Shown in pieces: positions 45,101-56,600 of a stretch of DNA of 64,000 nt (the stretch's first letter is position 1; each line of letters opens with the position of its first letter). A program made the translations under genes and the position numbers. Under the pieces are notes generated by a model. That model was not told where the DNA came from, did no database searches, and saw only the letters and a program-made list of their open reading frames with translations. The DNA is from Argopecten irradians (lineage: Eukaryota > Mollusca > Bivalvia > Pectinida > Pectinidae). The DNA is taken from the NCBI RefSeq assembly GCF_041381155.1, contig NC_091137.1, forward strand, positions 21,373,655 through 21,437,654. The letters run 5' to 3'.

Positions 45101-46904
45101 AACACACAATATTGATGTTTAAACTCATGTTTTAACATACAATATTGATATTTACACTCATATATATAACACAATATTGATGTTTACACTCATGTTTATA
45201 ACACACAATATTGATGTTTACACTCATGTTTAAAATACATTATTGATATTTACACATTTTACACTCATATATGTCTTTATAACACACAATATTGATGTTT
45301 ACACTCATGTTTATAACACACAATATTGATGTTTACACTCATGTTTAAAATACATTATTGATATTTACACTCATGTTTATAACCCACACAATATTGATGT
45401 TTACACTCATGTTTATAACACACAATATTGATGTTTACACTCATGTTTATAACACACAGTATTGGTGTTTACACTCATGTTTGTATCACACAGTATTGAT
45501 GTTTTTCACTCATGTCTATAACACACAATATTGATGTTTACACACATGTTTGTAACACACAATATTGATGTTTACACTCATGTTTATAACACACAATACT
45601 TCAAGATTGTAATGTTTCCCTTGATGCTCTCAGCATACAATGGTGATGCACTTGGGAACTTGCTACCTGATGAAACTTTCTTCAACCCAGCAACACTTAG
45701 TTCACACGCAGCATGGGCTTAAGACCATAGAGGTAAGCTGAATTATCATTTTCATTGAGGTCAGAAGTTCTACAAAACAATTACTCCAGACAATAGAGCA
45801 TTCAATAGTAACAGTTATATAAAAAAGATGATTTTATACACAATGTAGCTCAATTTGGTGAAGTTATTATATTTTTCATCAAAATACAGCTATGATTAAA
45901 TTGAACTTCAAGGATGTAAGGTGTATTCATATTGCAAGCTTACTGTACTAAGTTATACTTAAACAATTGATCAATATATCTGCTTAACTTTTTTTTTTAC
46001 ATTTTCAAAGAAAGTTGCCGAATTAAACAATGAAATTACCGTTTATCGATGAAATAAATTTGATAAGCAATTATTGGTAGATATACTAATCCTCACCTTC
46101 GATTTGCAGAAACTTTTGGTCAGCCAGATCTTTACACACAGATTTTGTGAAATGGCCATTTTTTTAGCTTTTCTCAAACTTGTTACCATACAAACATAAC
46201 GGAGCCTTCGAGCTGCTCAAAAGTTTTCTATATTGTCCCGTTAACCAGACAATATCTACACAGGGGTTTTGAAGGATGACAAATGAAATAATATAGTTGT
46301 TTTTATAAAACACATCATATGATTGCAATGTTCAATAAGAAAATTTGTGTAAGGATCATTGGTCAGTAACGGGAGTATACGTTAGCCATTGGCTTACTGA
46401 TCAAGCTAATTAGGGGCTATTATCTATAGGTGAAAAAACCTTTTGTTGTTCTCTTTTTATTATACTTTTGTATCCAAAATTATACACTATACAAATATTG
46501 ACTTTTTGTAGGTTAATACGAGGAATTGTTAAACCTGAGAAAGGTGATATTCCTCGAGGCCTTCAGTCAAAGTCACGGAGGCCAAAACACCTTAAACCTG
46601 TAAATCACTTCTTGTCAAGTTCTAGAGATCTGATATTGAACCTGTATGCTGAAATAAAGGGCTACGAAGTTTGTTAATATGAATGACCCTGAATATGATT
46701 GCTTACTGGTGAAAATCTCGTCAAATTGTCCAATGTCTTTGTTTACAGTACATGCTTATGAGGAGTGTCATCAATGGCCAGAGGACTACCCTGACGCACG
46801 AACAGGTTGTGTCCATGAGTGTACACTTGTCACACATGTGTCCAGCTAAAAACAACTTTTTAGTCCACGGTGGATTCCATCACACCACAACTACCAGACC
46901 ATAA
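42084..46904 (+). CDS. BRICHOS-like secreted protein gene 1 (four or five exons)
   Basis: Proposed exons are 42084-42125, (44477-44506, doubtful), 44686-44931, 45634-45732 and 46749-46904, all phase 0 with GT-AG ends. Exon 1 is a signal peptide (MLILVITALLGLAT). The third encodes a linker rich in Thr, Pro and His (TTPRTTTAPP, then HTTLHHGHHHTT) ending FDTATFYYDALS. The fourth has HTMVMHLGTCYLMKLSS, and the last has EQVVSMSVHLSHMCPA and a His/Thr tail. Signal or anchor, linker, a core with a TATFYYD-type Asp strand, a CYLMKL Cys strand and a distal Cys is the BRICHOS layout; surfactant protein C has GTCCYIMKI at the same place. In that family BRICHOS acts as a chaperone for an aggregation-prone segment. 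About 180-190 residues in all. The joins are phase-perfect, but no transcript was seen. Confidence 0.7.
42130..43460. other. BRICHOS gene 1 intron 1, unassigned part
   Basis: No element with clear ends. GC-richer patches near 42700-42860 (ATCTATACGG twice) are unexplained. Confidence 0.4.
43464..43537. repeat. near-perfect hairpin, 30-bp arms, 14-nt loop
   Basis: GGTATTTGAATTTATTGGG followed by TATTTTAAGGG is mirrored by CCCTTAAAATACC followed by AAATAAATTCAAATACC with one mismatch. A further diverged half copy follows (AATACCCAATAACG, ending TCAAATACC at about 43577). It could be an MITE core. Confidence 0.85.
43580..44470. other. BRICHOS gene 1 intron 1, right part
   Basis: AT-rich, with no exon, RNA gene or repeat recognised. 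Confidence 0.4.
44477..44600 (+). pseudogene. degenerate or alternative exon of BRICHOS gene 1
   Basis: A strong acceptor, TTTTCTTTTAG, opens a frame EYEVKYNVKQVV that then meets TGA. Shifting by one base gives EGRMVKLPDTDCRSVVFYED. FYED here parallels FYYD and FYED at the start of the BRICHOS core in exons 44686-44931 and 62380-62457. Either 44477-44506 is a small real exon (using a weak CAG|GTCGTG donor), or this is a decayed duplicate of the core-start exon, or one base is wrong in the assembly. Confidence 0.4.
44686..44931 (+). CDS. BRICHOS gene 1 linker exon (Thr/Pro/His-rich)
   Basis: 246 nt, 82 codons, acceptor ATGATGACAG|GCC and donor TCT|GTAAGT. It starts ANTTPRTTTAPPTWYET, contains two THHG-type repeats (TTLHHGHHH and TTLHHGHQH) from a short internal duplication, and ends NEFDTATFYYDALS. 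In-frame stops directly upstream (TGATGA) require the acceptor. The Thr-rich part is likely O-glycosylated, and the His pairs might bind metal; both are inferred. Confidence 0.7.
45070..45598 (+). repeat. 34-bp minisatellite, ~15 copies
   Basis: The unit is close to TTATAACACACAATATTG followed by ATGTTTACACTCATGT (34 bp), with some short or altered copies. It lies in the intron between the linker exon and the core exon of BRICHOS gene 1 and ends about 36 bp before that exon's acceptor, next to the likely branch-point region. Confidence 0.9.
45634..45732 (+). CDS. BRICHOS gene 1 core exon
   Basis: 99 nt, 33 codons. The acceptor has a good pyrimidine tract (TTTCCCTTGATGCTCTCAG) and the donor is GAG|GTAAGC. 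It reads HTMVMHLGTCYLMKLSSTQQ, then HLVHTQHGLKTIE. The parallel exon in gene 2 is 102 nt and reads LVMVYNNVCYLWHVTG at the same place, ending AME|GTAAGT. A longer open frame across this acceptor (45531-45722) is in another frame and not coding. Confidence 0.8.
45735..46530. other. BRICHOS gene 1 last intron, left part
   Basis: AT-rich. No feature recognised. Confidence 0.4.
46540..46650 (-). repeat. fragment of the dispersed repeat seen at 19265-19720
   Basis: Contains CACTTCTTGTCAAGTTCTAG and AGATCTGATAT, the reverse complement of the CTTGACAAGAAGTGG and ATCAGATCTCTAG wording at 19.4-19.5 kb. Short plus-strand frames here are translation of the repeat. Confidence 0.6.
46749..46904 (+). CDS. 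BRICHOS gene 1 terminal exon
   Basis: The acceptor TGTCTTTGTTTACAG|TAC is followed by YMLMRSVINGQRTTLTHEQ, VVSMSVHLSHMCPAKNN, FLVHGGFHHTTTTRP and stop TAA (46902-46904). The Cys in SHMCPA would pair with the Cys of GTCYL, as the two BRICHOS cysteines do. Candidate poly(A) signals (AATAAA) follow near 47287 and 47315. Confidence 0.7.
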   Translation, partial: YMLMRSVINGQRTTLTHEQVVSMSVHLSHMCPAKNNFLVHGGFHHTTTTRP

Positions 46905-48437
46905 AAACCGACTATATCTGAGGTCATTGACGTCATTTCCGGTAAGATATACGGACACAATTTATGAAATTATTTTGTATTATTTCATCGGGCCATCAAC
47001 TACTTAGCTAGTGTACCAATGTTAGTGTATAACACTCTAATTAAGATGTGAATACTGTACGGTGCATATTATATTATATACCTATATAGTGGGTCTTACT
47101 GGTTAAAGATGCTCCTAAGCTGACAAAGCATAACAATTTCCATCATTTGATTGTTTACTGGTCTCGTGTATATATTCATATATGTCCCATTAACACTTAC
47201 ATATCTCATTTGTTTTGGGTTTGGTGTATGCGCAATCGGTACCTCATTCCGTAGAGAGCAAAGTGTTATGGATATTTTTCGGGATACAATAAATTATTTC
47301 AAATATTTTTATTCTGGAATAAAATAAAAAGATTGAACTTTTCAATGATGGCTAAAGTGTAAACTACATAATGTAGGTAACTTTTGTTACTTTAAAAACT
47401 GTAGAATTGTCTGCTTCTGTTTGTAAAGGATAAAAATTAATAAATCGTCTGCTTCTGTTTGTAATTGATAGAAATTACTGTTTGTCGGCGATGGAGCATC
47501 TTTAATTACATTTAATCTTACTGTACAATGTAATCTATGTTTTAATCACAATTGGGTTGTTTATCAGATGTTGACAATATCAATGAAAATTTATCTGAAA
47601 AATGTTTTTCTGTCCAATTCCTCGTTGTCATCGGATCATGTTTAACACGTGATAAGAGCTGCAACTCTTGGAACCATGACTTTGAATTGTTCCTTAACAA
47701 CACCATGTTGATGAGATGTTTTAGTATGTAGTGGAGTATTAATCATTTAGAAATGGGGGGAAATCTCATTCGGTTCACCTTTAATTCCCTTCTCCGGCTT
47801 ACAAAAATATTCAAGATAGCAATAATCTCGCATTCAATCAGAACAAGGCATGGAATATTTATTCAGGACACGAGTAAATTGTAAGATTCTGCTGTTAAAG
47901 GGGTGAATACTATTACATTTATTGTTTATGTTTATCAACAATGATTGTTAATTTGTTATTTTGTCAATGATTTTTTTTTTCAGTAATGGTTGACAGAAGC
48001 CTTCGGAAGTTGAATTTGTTGATATTGTATGAGTCTGTATTATGCATCGTCGGTTACCCACGTTAATCTGCCTATGTTCTATATAAACGGAGCGTAGTGG
48101 AGTTTAGACACTGGGTTTCCGAGGGTGGTATTATGTTTATTTTGAGTATATCTGTGTTATCCTGCATTTGTGGTGTTGTGTTATTTGTTGTTAGATCATG
48201 CTAAATGCAGTCCTATTAAGACAATCTGTTGTCACCAGTATATCTGAAGTAACACGACAGTGGTGTGGTCGTAAGGAGGCGGTCATTCTACGCTTCGCAT
48301 TCACACAGTATTAAGACTTTCGAAGCAAAAATATGACAAATTATCAAATTATGCGAAATTGTGTTTTAAATGTTCTGATATAATTCTCTCTGGTCTTTAT
48401 TTTGTCACATAATCTGTCTGATATCCAACGGGTTGGA
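46905..48437. other. intergenic DNA between BRICHOS gene 1 and the 36-bp array
   Basis: Contains candidate poly(A) signals near 47287 and 47315. Two short similar segments (GTCTGCTTCTGTTTGTAA near 47410 and 47448) form a small duplication. A TATA-like CTATATAAACGG lies at 48079 with no clear first exon after it. Confidence 0.4.
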
Positions 48438-51400
48438 TATAACAACAGTGAAAGTAACAGGATATCCATTATGACGAACGACAGTGAAAATAAAAGAATA
48501 TCCGTTATAACGAACGACAGTGAAAGTAACAGGATATCAATTATAACGAACGACAGTGAAAGTGACAGGATATCCATTATAACGAACGACAGTGAAAATA
48601 ACAGGATATCCATTATAACGAACGACAGTGAAAATAAAAGAATATCCGTTATAACGAACGACAGTGAAAGTAACAGGATATCCATTATAACGAACGACAG
48701 TGAAAGTGACAGAATATCCATTATAACGAACGACAGTGAAAGTAACAGGATATCCGTTATGACGAACAATAGTGAAAGTAACAGGATATCCATTATGACG
48801 AACGACAGTGAAAGTGACAGGATATCCATTATAATGAAAGACAGTGAAAGTAACAGGATATCCATTATAACGAACGACAGTGAAAGTGACAGGATATTCG
48901 TTATGACGAACGACAGTGAAAGTAACAGGATGTCCGTTATGACGAACAATAGTGAAAGTAACAGGATATCCGTTATGACGAACGATAGTGAAAGTAACAG
49001 GATATCCATTATGACGAACGACAGTGAAAGTGACAGGATATCCATTATAACGAACGACAGTGAAAGTAACAGGATGTCCGTTATGACGAACAATAGTGAA
49101 AGTAACAGGATATCCGTTATGACGAACGATAGTGAAAGTAACAGGATATCCATTATGACGAACGACAGTGAAAGTGACAGGATATCCATTATAACGAACG
49201 ACAGTGAAAGTAACAGGATGTCCGTTATGACGAACAATAGTGAAAGTAACAGGATATCCGTTATGACGAACGATAGTGAAAGTAACAGGATATCCATTAT
49301 GACGAACGACAGTGAAAGTGACAGGATATCCATTATAATGAAAGACAGTGAAAGTAACAGGATATCCATTATAACGAACGACAGTGAAAGTGACAGGATA
49401 TTCGTTATGACGAACGACAGTGAAAGTAACAGGATGTCCGTTATGACGAACAATAGTGAAAGTAACAGGATATCCGTTATGACGAACGATAGTGAAAGTA
49501 ACAGGATATCCATTATGACGAACGACAGTGAAAGTGACAGGATATCCATTATAACGAACGACAGTGAAAGTAACAGGATGTCCGTTATGACGAACAATAG
49601 TGAAAGTAACAGGATATCCGTTAAGACGAACGATAGTGAAAGTAACAGGATATCCATTATGACGAACGACAGTGAAAGTGACAGGATATCCATTACAACG
49701 AACGACAGTGAAAGTAACAGGATATCCATTATGACGAACAACAGTGAAAGGAACAGGATATCCATTATAACGAAAGACAGTGAAAATAACAGGATATCCG
49801 AAATGACGAATGACAGTGAAAGGAACAGGATATCTGTTATGACGAACGACAGTGAAAGTAACAGGATATCAGTTATAACGAACGACAGTGAAAGTAACAG
49901 GATATCCATTATGACGAACGACAGTGAAAGTAACAGGATATCCGTTGTGAAAAACGACAGTGAAAGTAACATGATATCCATTATAACAAACGACAGTGAA
50001 AGTAACAGGATATCCATTATAACGAACGAAAGTGAAAGTATCAGAATATCCATTATGACGAACGACAGTGAAAATAACAGGATATCCATTATAACGAACA
50101 GCTGTGAAAGTAACAGGATATCCGTATTGTCGAACAACATTGAAAGTAACAGAATAGCCATTATGACGAACGACAGTGAAAGTAACAGGATATCCATTAT
50201 AATGAACAACAGTGAAAGTGACAAGATATCCATTATGACGAACGACAGTGAAAGAAACAGGATATCCATTATGACGAACAACAGTGAAAGTAACAGGATA
50301 TCAATTATGACGAACGACAGTAACAGGATATCCGTTATGACGAACAACAGTGAAAGTTACATGATATCCATTTGAACGAACGACAGTGAAAGTGACAGGA
50401 TATCCATTATAACGAACGACAGTGAAAGTGACAGGATATGCATTATAACGAACGACAGTGAAAGTAACAGGATATCCATTATGACGAACGATAGTGAAAG
50501 TAACAGGATATCCATTATGACGAACGACAGTGAAAATAACAGGATCCATTATGACGAACAACAGTGAAAGTAACAGGATATCCGTTATGACGAACGACAG
50601 TGAAAGTAACAGGATATCCATTATGACGAACGACAGTGAAAGTAACAGGATATCCGTTATGACGAAGAACAGTGAAAGTAACAGGATATCCATTATGACT
50701 AACAGCTGTAAAAGTAACAGGATATCCATTATGACGAACAACAGTGAAAGTAACAGGAAATCCATTATGACGAACAACAGTGAAAGTAACAGGATATCTG
50801 TTATGACGAACAACAGTGAAAGTAACAGGATATCCGTTATGACTATCAACAGTGAAAGTAACATGATATCCATTATGACGAACAACAGTGAAAGAAACAG
50901 GATATCCATTATGACGAACGACAGTAACAAGTTATCCGTTATGACGAACAACAGTGAAAGTTACATGATATCCATTATAACGAACGACAGTGAAAGTAAC
51001 AGGATATCCATTATGACGAACGACAGTGAAAGTAACAGGATATCCATTATGACGAACGACAGTAACAGGATATCCGTTATGACGAACAACAGTGAAAGTT
51101 ACATGATATCCATTATAACGAACGACAGTGAAAGTAACAGGATATCCGTTATGACGAAGAACAGTGAAAGTAACAGGATATCCATTATGACGAAACAGCT
51201 GTAAAAGTAACAGGATATCCATTATGACGAACAACAGTGAAAGTAACAGGAAATCCATTATGACGAACAACAGTGAAAGTAACAGGATATCCATTATGAC
51301 GAACAACAGTGAAAGTAACAGGATATCCGTTATGACGAACAACAGTGAAAGTAACAGGATATCCATTATGACGAACAACAGTGAAAGAAACAGATATCCA

Positions 51401-53186
51401 TTATGACGAACGACAGTAACAGTTATCCGTTATGACGAACAACAGTGAAAGTAACATGATATCCATTATGACGAACGACAGTGAAAGTAACAGGATATCT
51501 GTTATGACGAACAACAGTGAAAGTAACAGGATATCCGTTATGACTATCAACAGTGAAAGTAACATGATATCCATTATGACGAACGACAGTGAAAATGACA
51601 GGATATCCATTATAACGAACGACAGTGAAAGTGACAGGATATCCATTATAATGAAAGACAGTGAAAGTGACAAGATATCCATTATGACGAACGACAGTGA
51701 AAGAAACAGGATATCCATTATGACGAACAACAGTGAAAGTAACAGGATATCAATTATGACGAACGACAGTAACAGGATATCCGTTATGACGAACAACAGT
51801 GAAAGTACATGATATCCATTTGACGAACACAGTGAAAACAGGATATCCATTATAACGAACGACAGTGAAAGTGAACAGGATATCCATTATGACGAACGAC
51901 AGTGAAAGTAACAGGATATCCATTATGACGAACGACAGTGAAAGTAACATGATATCCATTATAACGAACGACAGTGAAAGTAACAGGATATCCATTATGA
52001 CGAACGACAGTGAAAATAACAGGATATCCGTTATGACGAACGACAGTGAAAGTAACAGGATATCCATTATGACGAACGACAGTGAAAGTAACAGGATATC
52101 CATTATGACGAACAACAGTGAAAGTAACAGGATATCCATTATGACGAACGACAGTGAAAGTAACAGGATACCTGTTATGACGAACAACAGTGAAAGTAAC
52201 AGGATATCCGTTATGACTATCAACAGTGAAAGTAACATGATATCCATTATGACGAACAACAGTGAAAGAAACAGGATATCCATTATGACGAACGACAGTA
52301 ACAGGTTATCCGTTATGACGAACAACAGTGAAAGTTACATGATATCCATTATAACGAACGACAGTGAAAGTAACAGGATATCCATTATGACGAACGACAG
52401 TGAAAATGACAGAATATCCATTATGACGAATGACAGTGAAAGTAACAGGATATCCGTTATAACGAACGACAGTGAAAGTAACAGGATATCCATTATGACG
52501 AACGACAGTGAAAAGTAACAGGATATCCATTATGACGAACAACAGTGAAAGTAACAGGATATCCATTATGACGAACAACAGTGAAAGTAACAGGATATCC
52601 ATTATGACGAACAACAGTGAAAGTAACAGGATATCCATTATGACGAACAACAGTGAAAGTAACAGGATATCCATTATGACGACTGAGCGACAACAGTGAA
52701 AGTAACATGATATCCATTATGACGAACAACAGTGAAAGAAACAGGATATCCATTATGACGAACGACAGTAACAGGTTATCCGTTATGACGAACAACAGTG
52801 AAAGTTACATGATATCCATTATAACGAACGACAGTGAAAGTAACAGGATATCCATTATGACGAACGACAGTGAAAATGACAGGATATCCATTATGACGAA
52901 CGACAGTGAAAGTAACAGGATATCCATTATGACGAACGACAGTGAAAATGACATGATATCCATTATAACGAACGACAGTGAAAGTGACAGGATATCCATT
53001 ATAATGAAAGACAGTGAAAATAACAGGATATCCATTATGACGAACGACAGTGAAAGTAACATGATATCCATTATGACGAACAACAGTGAAAGTAACAGGA
53101 TATCCGTTATGACGAACGACAGTGAAAGTAACAGGATATCCATTATAACGAACGACAGTGAAAGTAACAGGATATCTGTTATGACA
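48438..53186 (+). repeat. 4.7-kb minisatellite, 36-bp unit, ~130 copies, open in both directions
   Basis: The consensus unit is ATGACGAACGACAGTGAAAG followed by TAACAGGATATCCATT. Because 36 is divisible by three and the unit has no stop in one frame on each strand, long frames result: 657 codons forward (12-residue unit MTNDSESNRISI) and 667 codons reverse (MDILLLSLSFVI). GGATATCC, a perfect 8-bp palindrome, recurs in most units. Between 48931 and 49579 a TGTCCG variant recurs at 48931, 49075, 49219, 49435 and 49579, spacings of 144, 144, 216 and 144 bp, so four-unit and six-unit higher-order repeats exist. Units after 50.3 kb are more irregular, including truncated ones (GACAGTAACAGG). I see no splice sites or promoter for either frame and regard both as by-products. 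Confidence 0.95.
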
Positions 53187-53189
53187 TTA

Positions 53190-53585
53190 AGACTTAATGT
53201 CTGTAAACAGGGAATTAATGACGTCGTTAGGAAATGGATGTCTCTATCATTTTCATTATTATATTTTTTCTTTATTTTTTTTATTTATCTAACTATAGAT
53301 TGCTATAATTATGCGAATCAAAAGTAACAAAAGACGGAAAGGGTTTAAAACGGTATTTCTTTTTATGCTAACAATATTACCTCTTACTACGTAGATTCTT
53401 ATATGAAATGAACACTTATCTATAAAGGGTATGAAAATTAAAATAAATTGAATTAAAACTAACATTACTAAATACAACAAATGTATGTAAGTCTTATGCA
53501 ACCCTAACAGATATCGGTACGTAGGAGTCTCCTTCATTCGCTATCACAGGTGTAAAAGTGCAATGTTTTTAAAAGCCTTCAGGCA
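53190..53585. other. intergenic DNA upstream of BRICHOS gene 2
   Basis: AT-rich. It holds no repeat ends or coding content and is the likely proximal regulatory region of the gene starting at 53647. Confidence 0.4.
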
Positions 53586-53587
53586 TC

Positions 53588-53595
53588 TATAAAAA
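53588..53595 (+). promoter_or_regulatory. TATA box of BRICHOS gene 2
   Basis: TATAAAAA lies 59 bp before the ATG at 53647, which leaves room for transcription start about 30 bp downstream and a 5' UTR of about 30 nt. Strong TATA boxes with short leaders are common for highly expressed secreted-protein genes. Confidence 0.6.
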
Positions 53596-53646
53596 CCCTG
53601 ATTACGTGTCTACAAAATAGTACTTCTCACAGGCTGTCTGTTCACT

Positions 53647-53682
53647 ATGAAGGGCTGTTGTCTCGTTATTGCTGCACTCCAG
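53647..53682 (+). CDS. BRICHOS gene 2 exon 1
   Basis: Twelve codons, MKGCCLVIAALQ, ending CAG|GTAAAC. Preceded by a TATA box at 53588. It encodes the first half of the signal peptide. Confidence 0.65.
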
Positions 53683-56600
53683 GTAAACTGTTCTTACACG
53701 CTTTAATGTTATATTACAAAGAACAATTCATTTATACAAATTCGTTTTAAACATTCGAATCGGGAATCTTTACAAAACAGACTTGTCATGAAAATCGGTA
53801 TTGGTATATGTGTTAGAGTGAATTTAGGATACAAATGCTAGGTTCATTCTATGACTAGAATGGATGTCATTTAAGACTTATTGGTGATTGTTATTAATGA
53901 AACAGAATTACTAGACAATATCCCTATGGAGATGGATATCATATATTTCCAACGTACATTTTTCTTTGAAGTCGGTATCAATATTAACTGAAGACACTAA
54001 TGGCAATTCCAGTAATTTGTTATATTTACCCAGTAATTTGTTATATTTACAGTTTGCACTGACATGGACTCAATAACCATGCTTTCTAGTATTATCATTA
54101 TCAGTGTATAATGTTAGCACACGCGCGGCGATTCTATTGTTACGTGAATAGTCGATGGCGTAGCAACGTGGGGTCATGACCCCACTTTTGGCGGGAACAT
54201 ATGAATGACTCGATTCCAATCAGCTGTTCAATCGAATTCGTTGACGATGACGGGAGGGAAAAATATGGGTATAGTAATAAAATATGCAACTGCTGCGGAA
54301 AAAAAATATTTATTCACTTGAAAAACAGTAAATATAAGGAAAAGATGTTTATTTTGTTGAGGTTATGAGGGAATAATGATAATAGAGCCCCTTGTTTCTT
54401 ACAAGACGGATATCATTATAAATATTTCTGCATGTTTCTGAGGACCCAAGGTGTCATATAGACAATACAAACTTTAATGTTAAATATAAATAAACAGTCT
54501 AGCCTCTCCCAAGCGGTATCACGGCTCTTGTCGTTCTTAAGGGGATTTGAATTGTTTTTATTTGTAATTAAATCATGATGTCATAGCAAAGTGACGTCAT
54601 AGTAAAATTACGTCATAATATGGTACACAACAAAATAGTGAAAGAATCCAGAAAAAAATGTAACAAAAACAAAAACATAAGTACAAATGATAATTAATGT
54701 GAAGTTCCTCTGTCACATGCAAATACCTATTGCGGTATGTTCACATTAATTATCATTTGCCCTAAAGTTTTTGTTACAAGTGCATTATTGTTAATTCGCT
54801 TCGTTCGTCCAAATTGTAAATAACATTCAATGAAGGATTTACTTCACTGTCTGACTGGTTAAATAGATAACAATTATCGTAGAACATAGTGCACATGGTT
54901 TTATTCACAAGTGCAACTAAGTATGTTTTGGAAGAACCTGTATGTCTAAGGCTAACTGGTTAACGTACAGTCCAATGATTTAATGAAGCAATGCAACACA
55001 GCAATTTATCATTTTAGCATGTAACATGTATATTTTTCTCGGTTTGAGCAGAGATTTAAATAGTATTTAAATCTCTGGTTTGAGGTATCCCTGTCCCTGC
55101 TTCATAAAATATTACATACCTTCCCGGGTAAAATCATTAGAGTATAATTTAATTAGTCAAGAGTTACAAAATTGGACGTTGATATTTTTGAACCATACGC
55201 CAAGGGGCTAAAGAATTAGCTTTAGTTAAGGTCTGTATGAGTTTTTATTGATTAAAATGTCTATGAATGATCTATAGACACTAAGGTGTGTTCAAATGAC
55301 TTCAGTGATCCATCTGGGACACACACACCTTATGTAGGCGGTAAAAAGCCTGGCAAATACTATACCGCAAAGACCTTCCATAATGGTGTTATCTTGTCGC
55401 TGGATAAACGTGTTTACAAGTAAGTGACATGGGATCGGTATTGCGTATACAAATAATTGACATCCGATTGGAAAAGTATAATATGACTGAAGACAAGGCC
55501 TTAAAGGGCGCAGCCAGATGTTTCAGTAATAAAACCATTAATTATACAATGTTAAAAAGTTCAATTTATGGAAATAACGGAGTCGACCGAATTTTCTGTT
55601 TATTTTTTTATTCATATATTCACACTCTGTCCTTGTCCCCAAATCCCCATTTGAGAAGGAAATCCACATTTTATTTCCAAAACAGATATTCCGTTTTTGG
55701 TTAGCTGATTATATTGAAAGTGGTCTATCACTTGAACGCTTGCAAATAAAGAGCAAATAGTACTGATCATAAGCTTCTGCCGGATGAAGATTATGTTCGT
55801 CGGATCATAAAAGCGTTTGAACCGCTTGATTGTATAATGAGCTGATTTCAAAGCATCGCATCACGCTGATGGCATTTTTTACAGTGGATAAAACAATGGC
55901 GGCCGCAAACTGAAGCTGTCAGTGTGTTGGATTGAATTTGAAAAAAATGGTTTTTTTTTTTAATATTTTCGTGTATGTGTTACCTTAGAAATGTTTCGCA
56001 CTTCGTGCCCTTCAGGGCTGCGCCCTTATAAATTAAGTGATATCGGATTATAATTGTGTAAACAATTAATTGACATCGGATTGTAAGTGTGTATACAATT
56101 AATGACATTAGATTGAAATTGTGTATACAATTAATTGACATCGGATTGCTAGCGTGTATACAATTAATTGACATTGGATTTAAATTGTGTATACAATTAA
56201 TTGACATCGTATTGTAAGTGTGTATACAATTAATTGACATTGGATTGAAAGTGTGTATACAATTAATTGAAATTGGATTGAAATTGTGTATAGAATTAAT
56301 TGACATTAGATTGAAGTGTGTATACAATTAATTGACATTGAATTGTAAGTGTATACAATTAATTGACACTGGATTAAAATTGTGTATACAATTAATTGAC
56401 ATCGGATTGAAAGTGTGTATACAATTAATTGAAATTGGATTGAAATTGTGTATACAATTAATTGACATCGGATTGTAAGAGTGTATAGAATTAATTGACA
56501 TCGGATTTTAAGTGTGTGTACAATTAATTGACATCGCATTGGAAGTGTGCATACAATTAATTGACTTAAGATTTTAAAGATTTTATTATAGTCTCCCAGA

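Noticed and set aside
45531-45722. 63-codon frame across the BRICHOS core exon acceptor
   Set aside because: Runs through minisatellite DNA in a different frame from the exon, which has its own acceptor, donor and conserved CYL block.
48079-48130. TATA-like CTATATAAACGG as a promoter of a gene at the array edge
   Set aside because: No ATG with coding continuation or splice donor follows in the unique DNA before the minisatellite.
48344-50347. 667-codon minus-strand frame of LLLSLSFVI repeats as a multi-pass membrane protein
   Set aside because: Mirror reading of the same minisatellite; hydrophobicity comes from the reverse complement of the unit.
48402-50375. 657-codon plus-strand frame with a 12-residue Ser/Asn/Glu-rich repeat as a protein gene
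   Set aside because: It is fully explained by a 36-bp tandem repeat with no stop in that frame; it has no promoter, signal peptide or splice sites, and the rest of the array drifts between frames.
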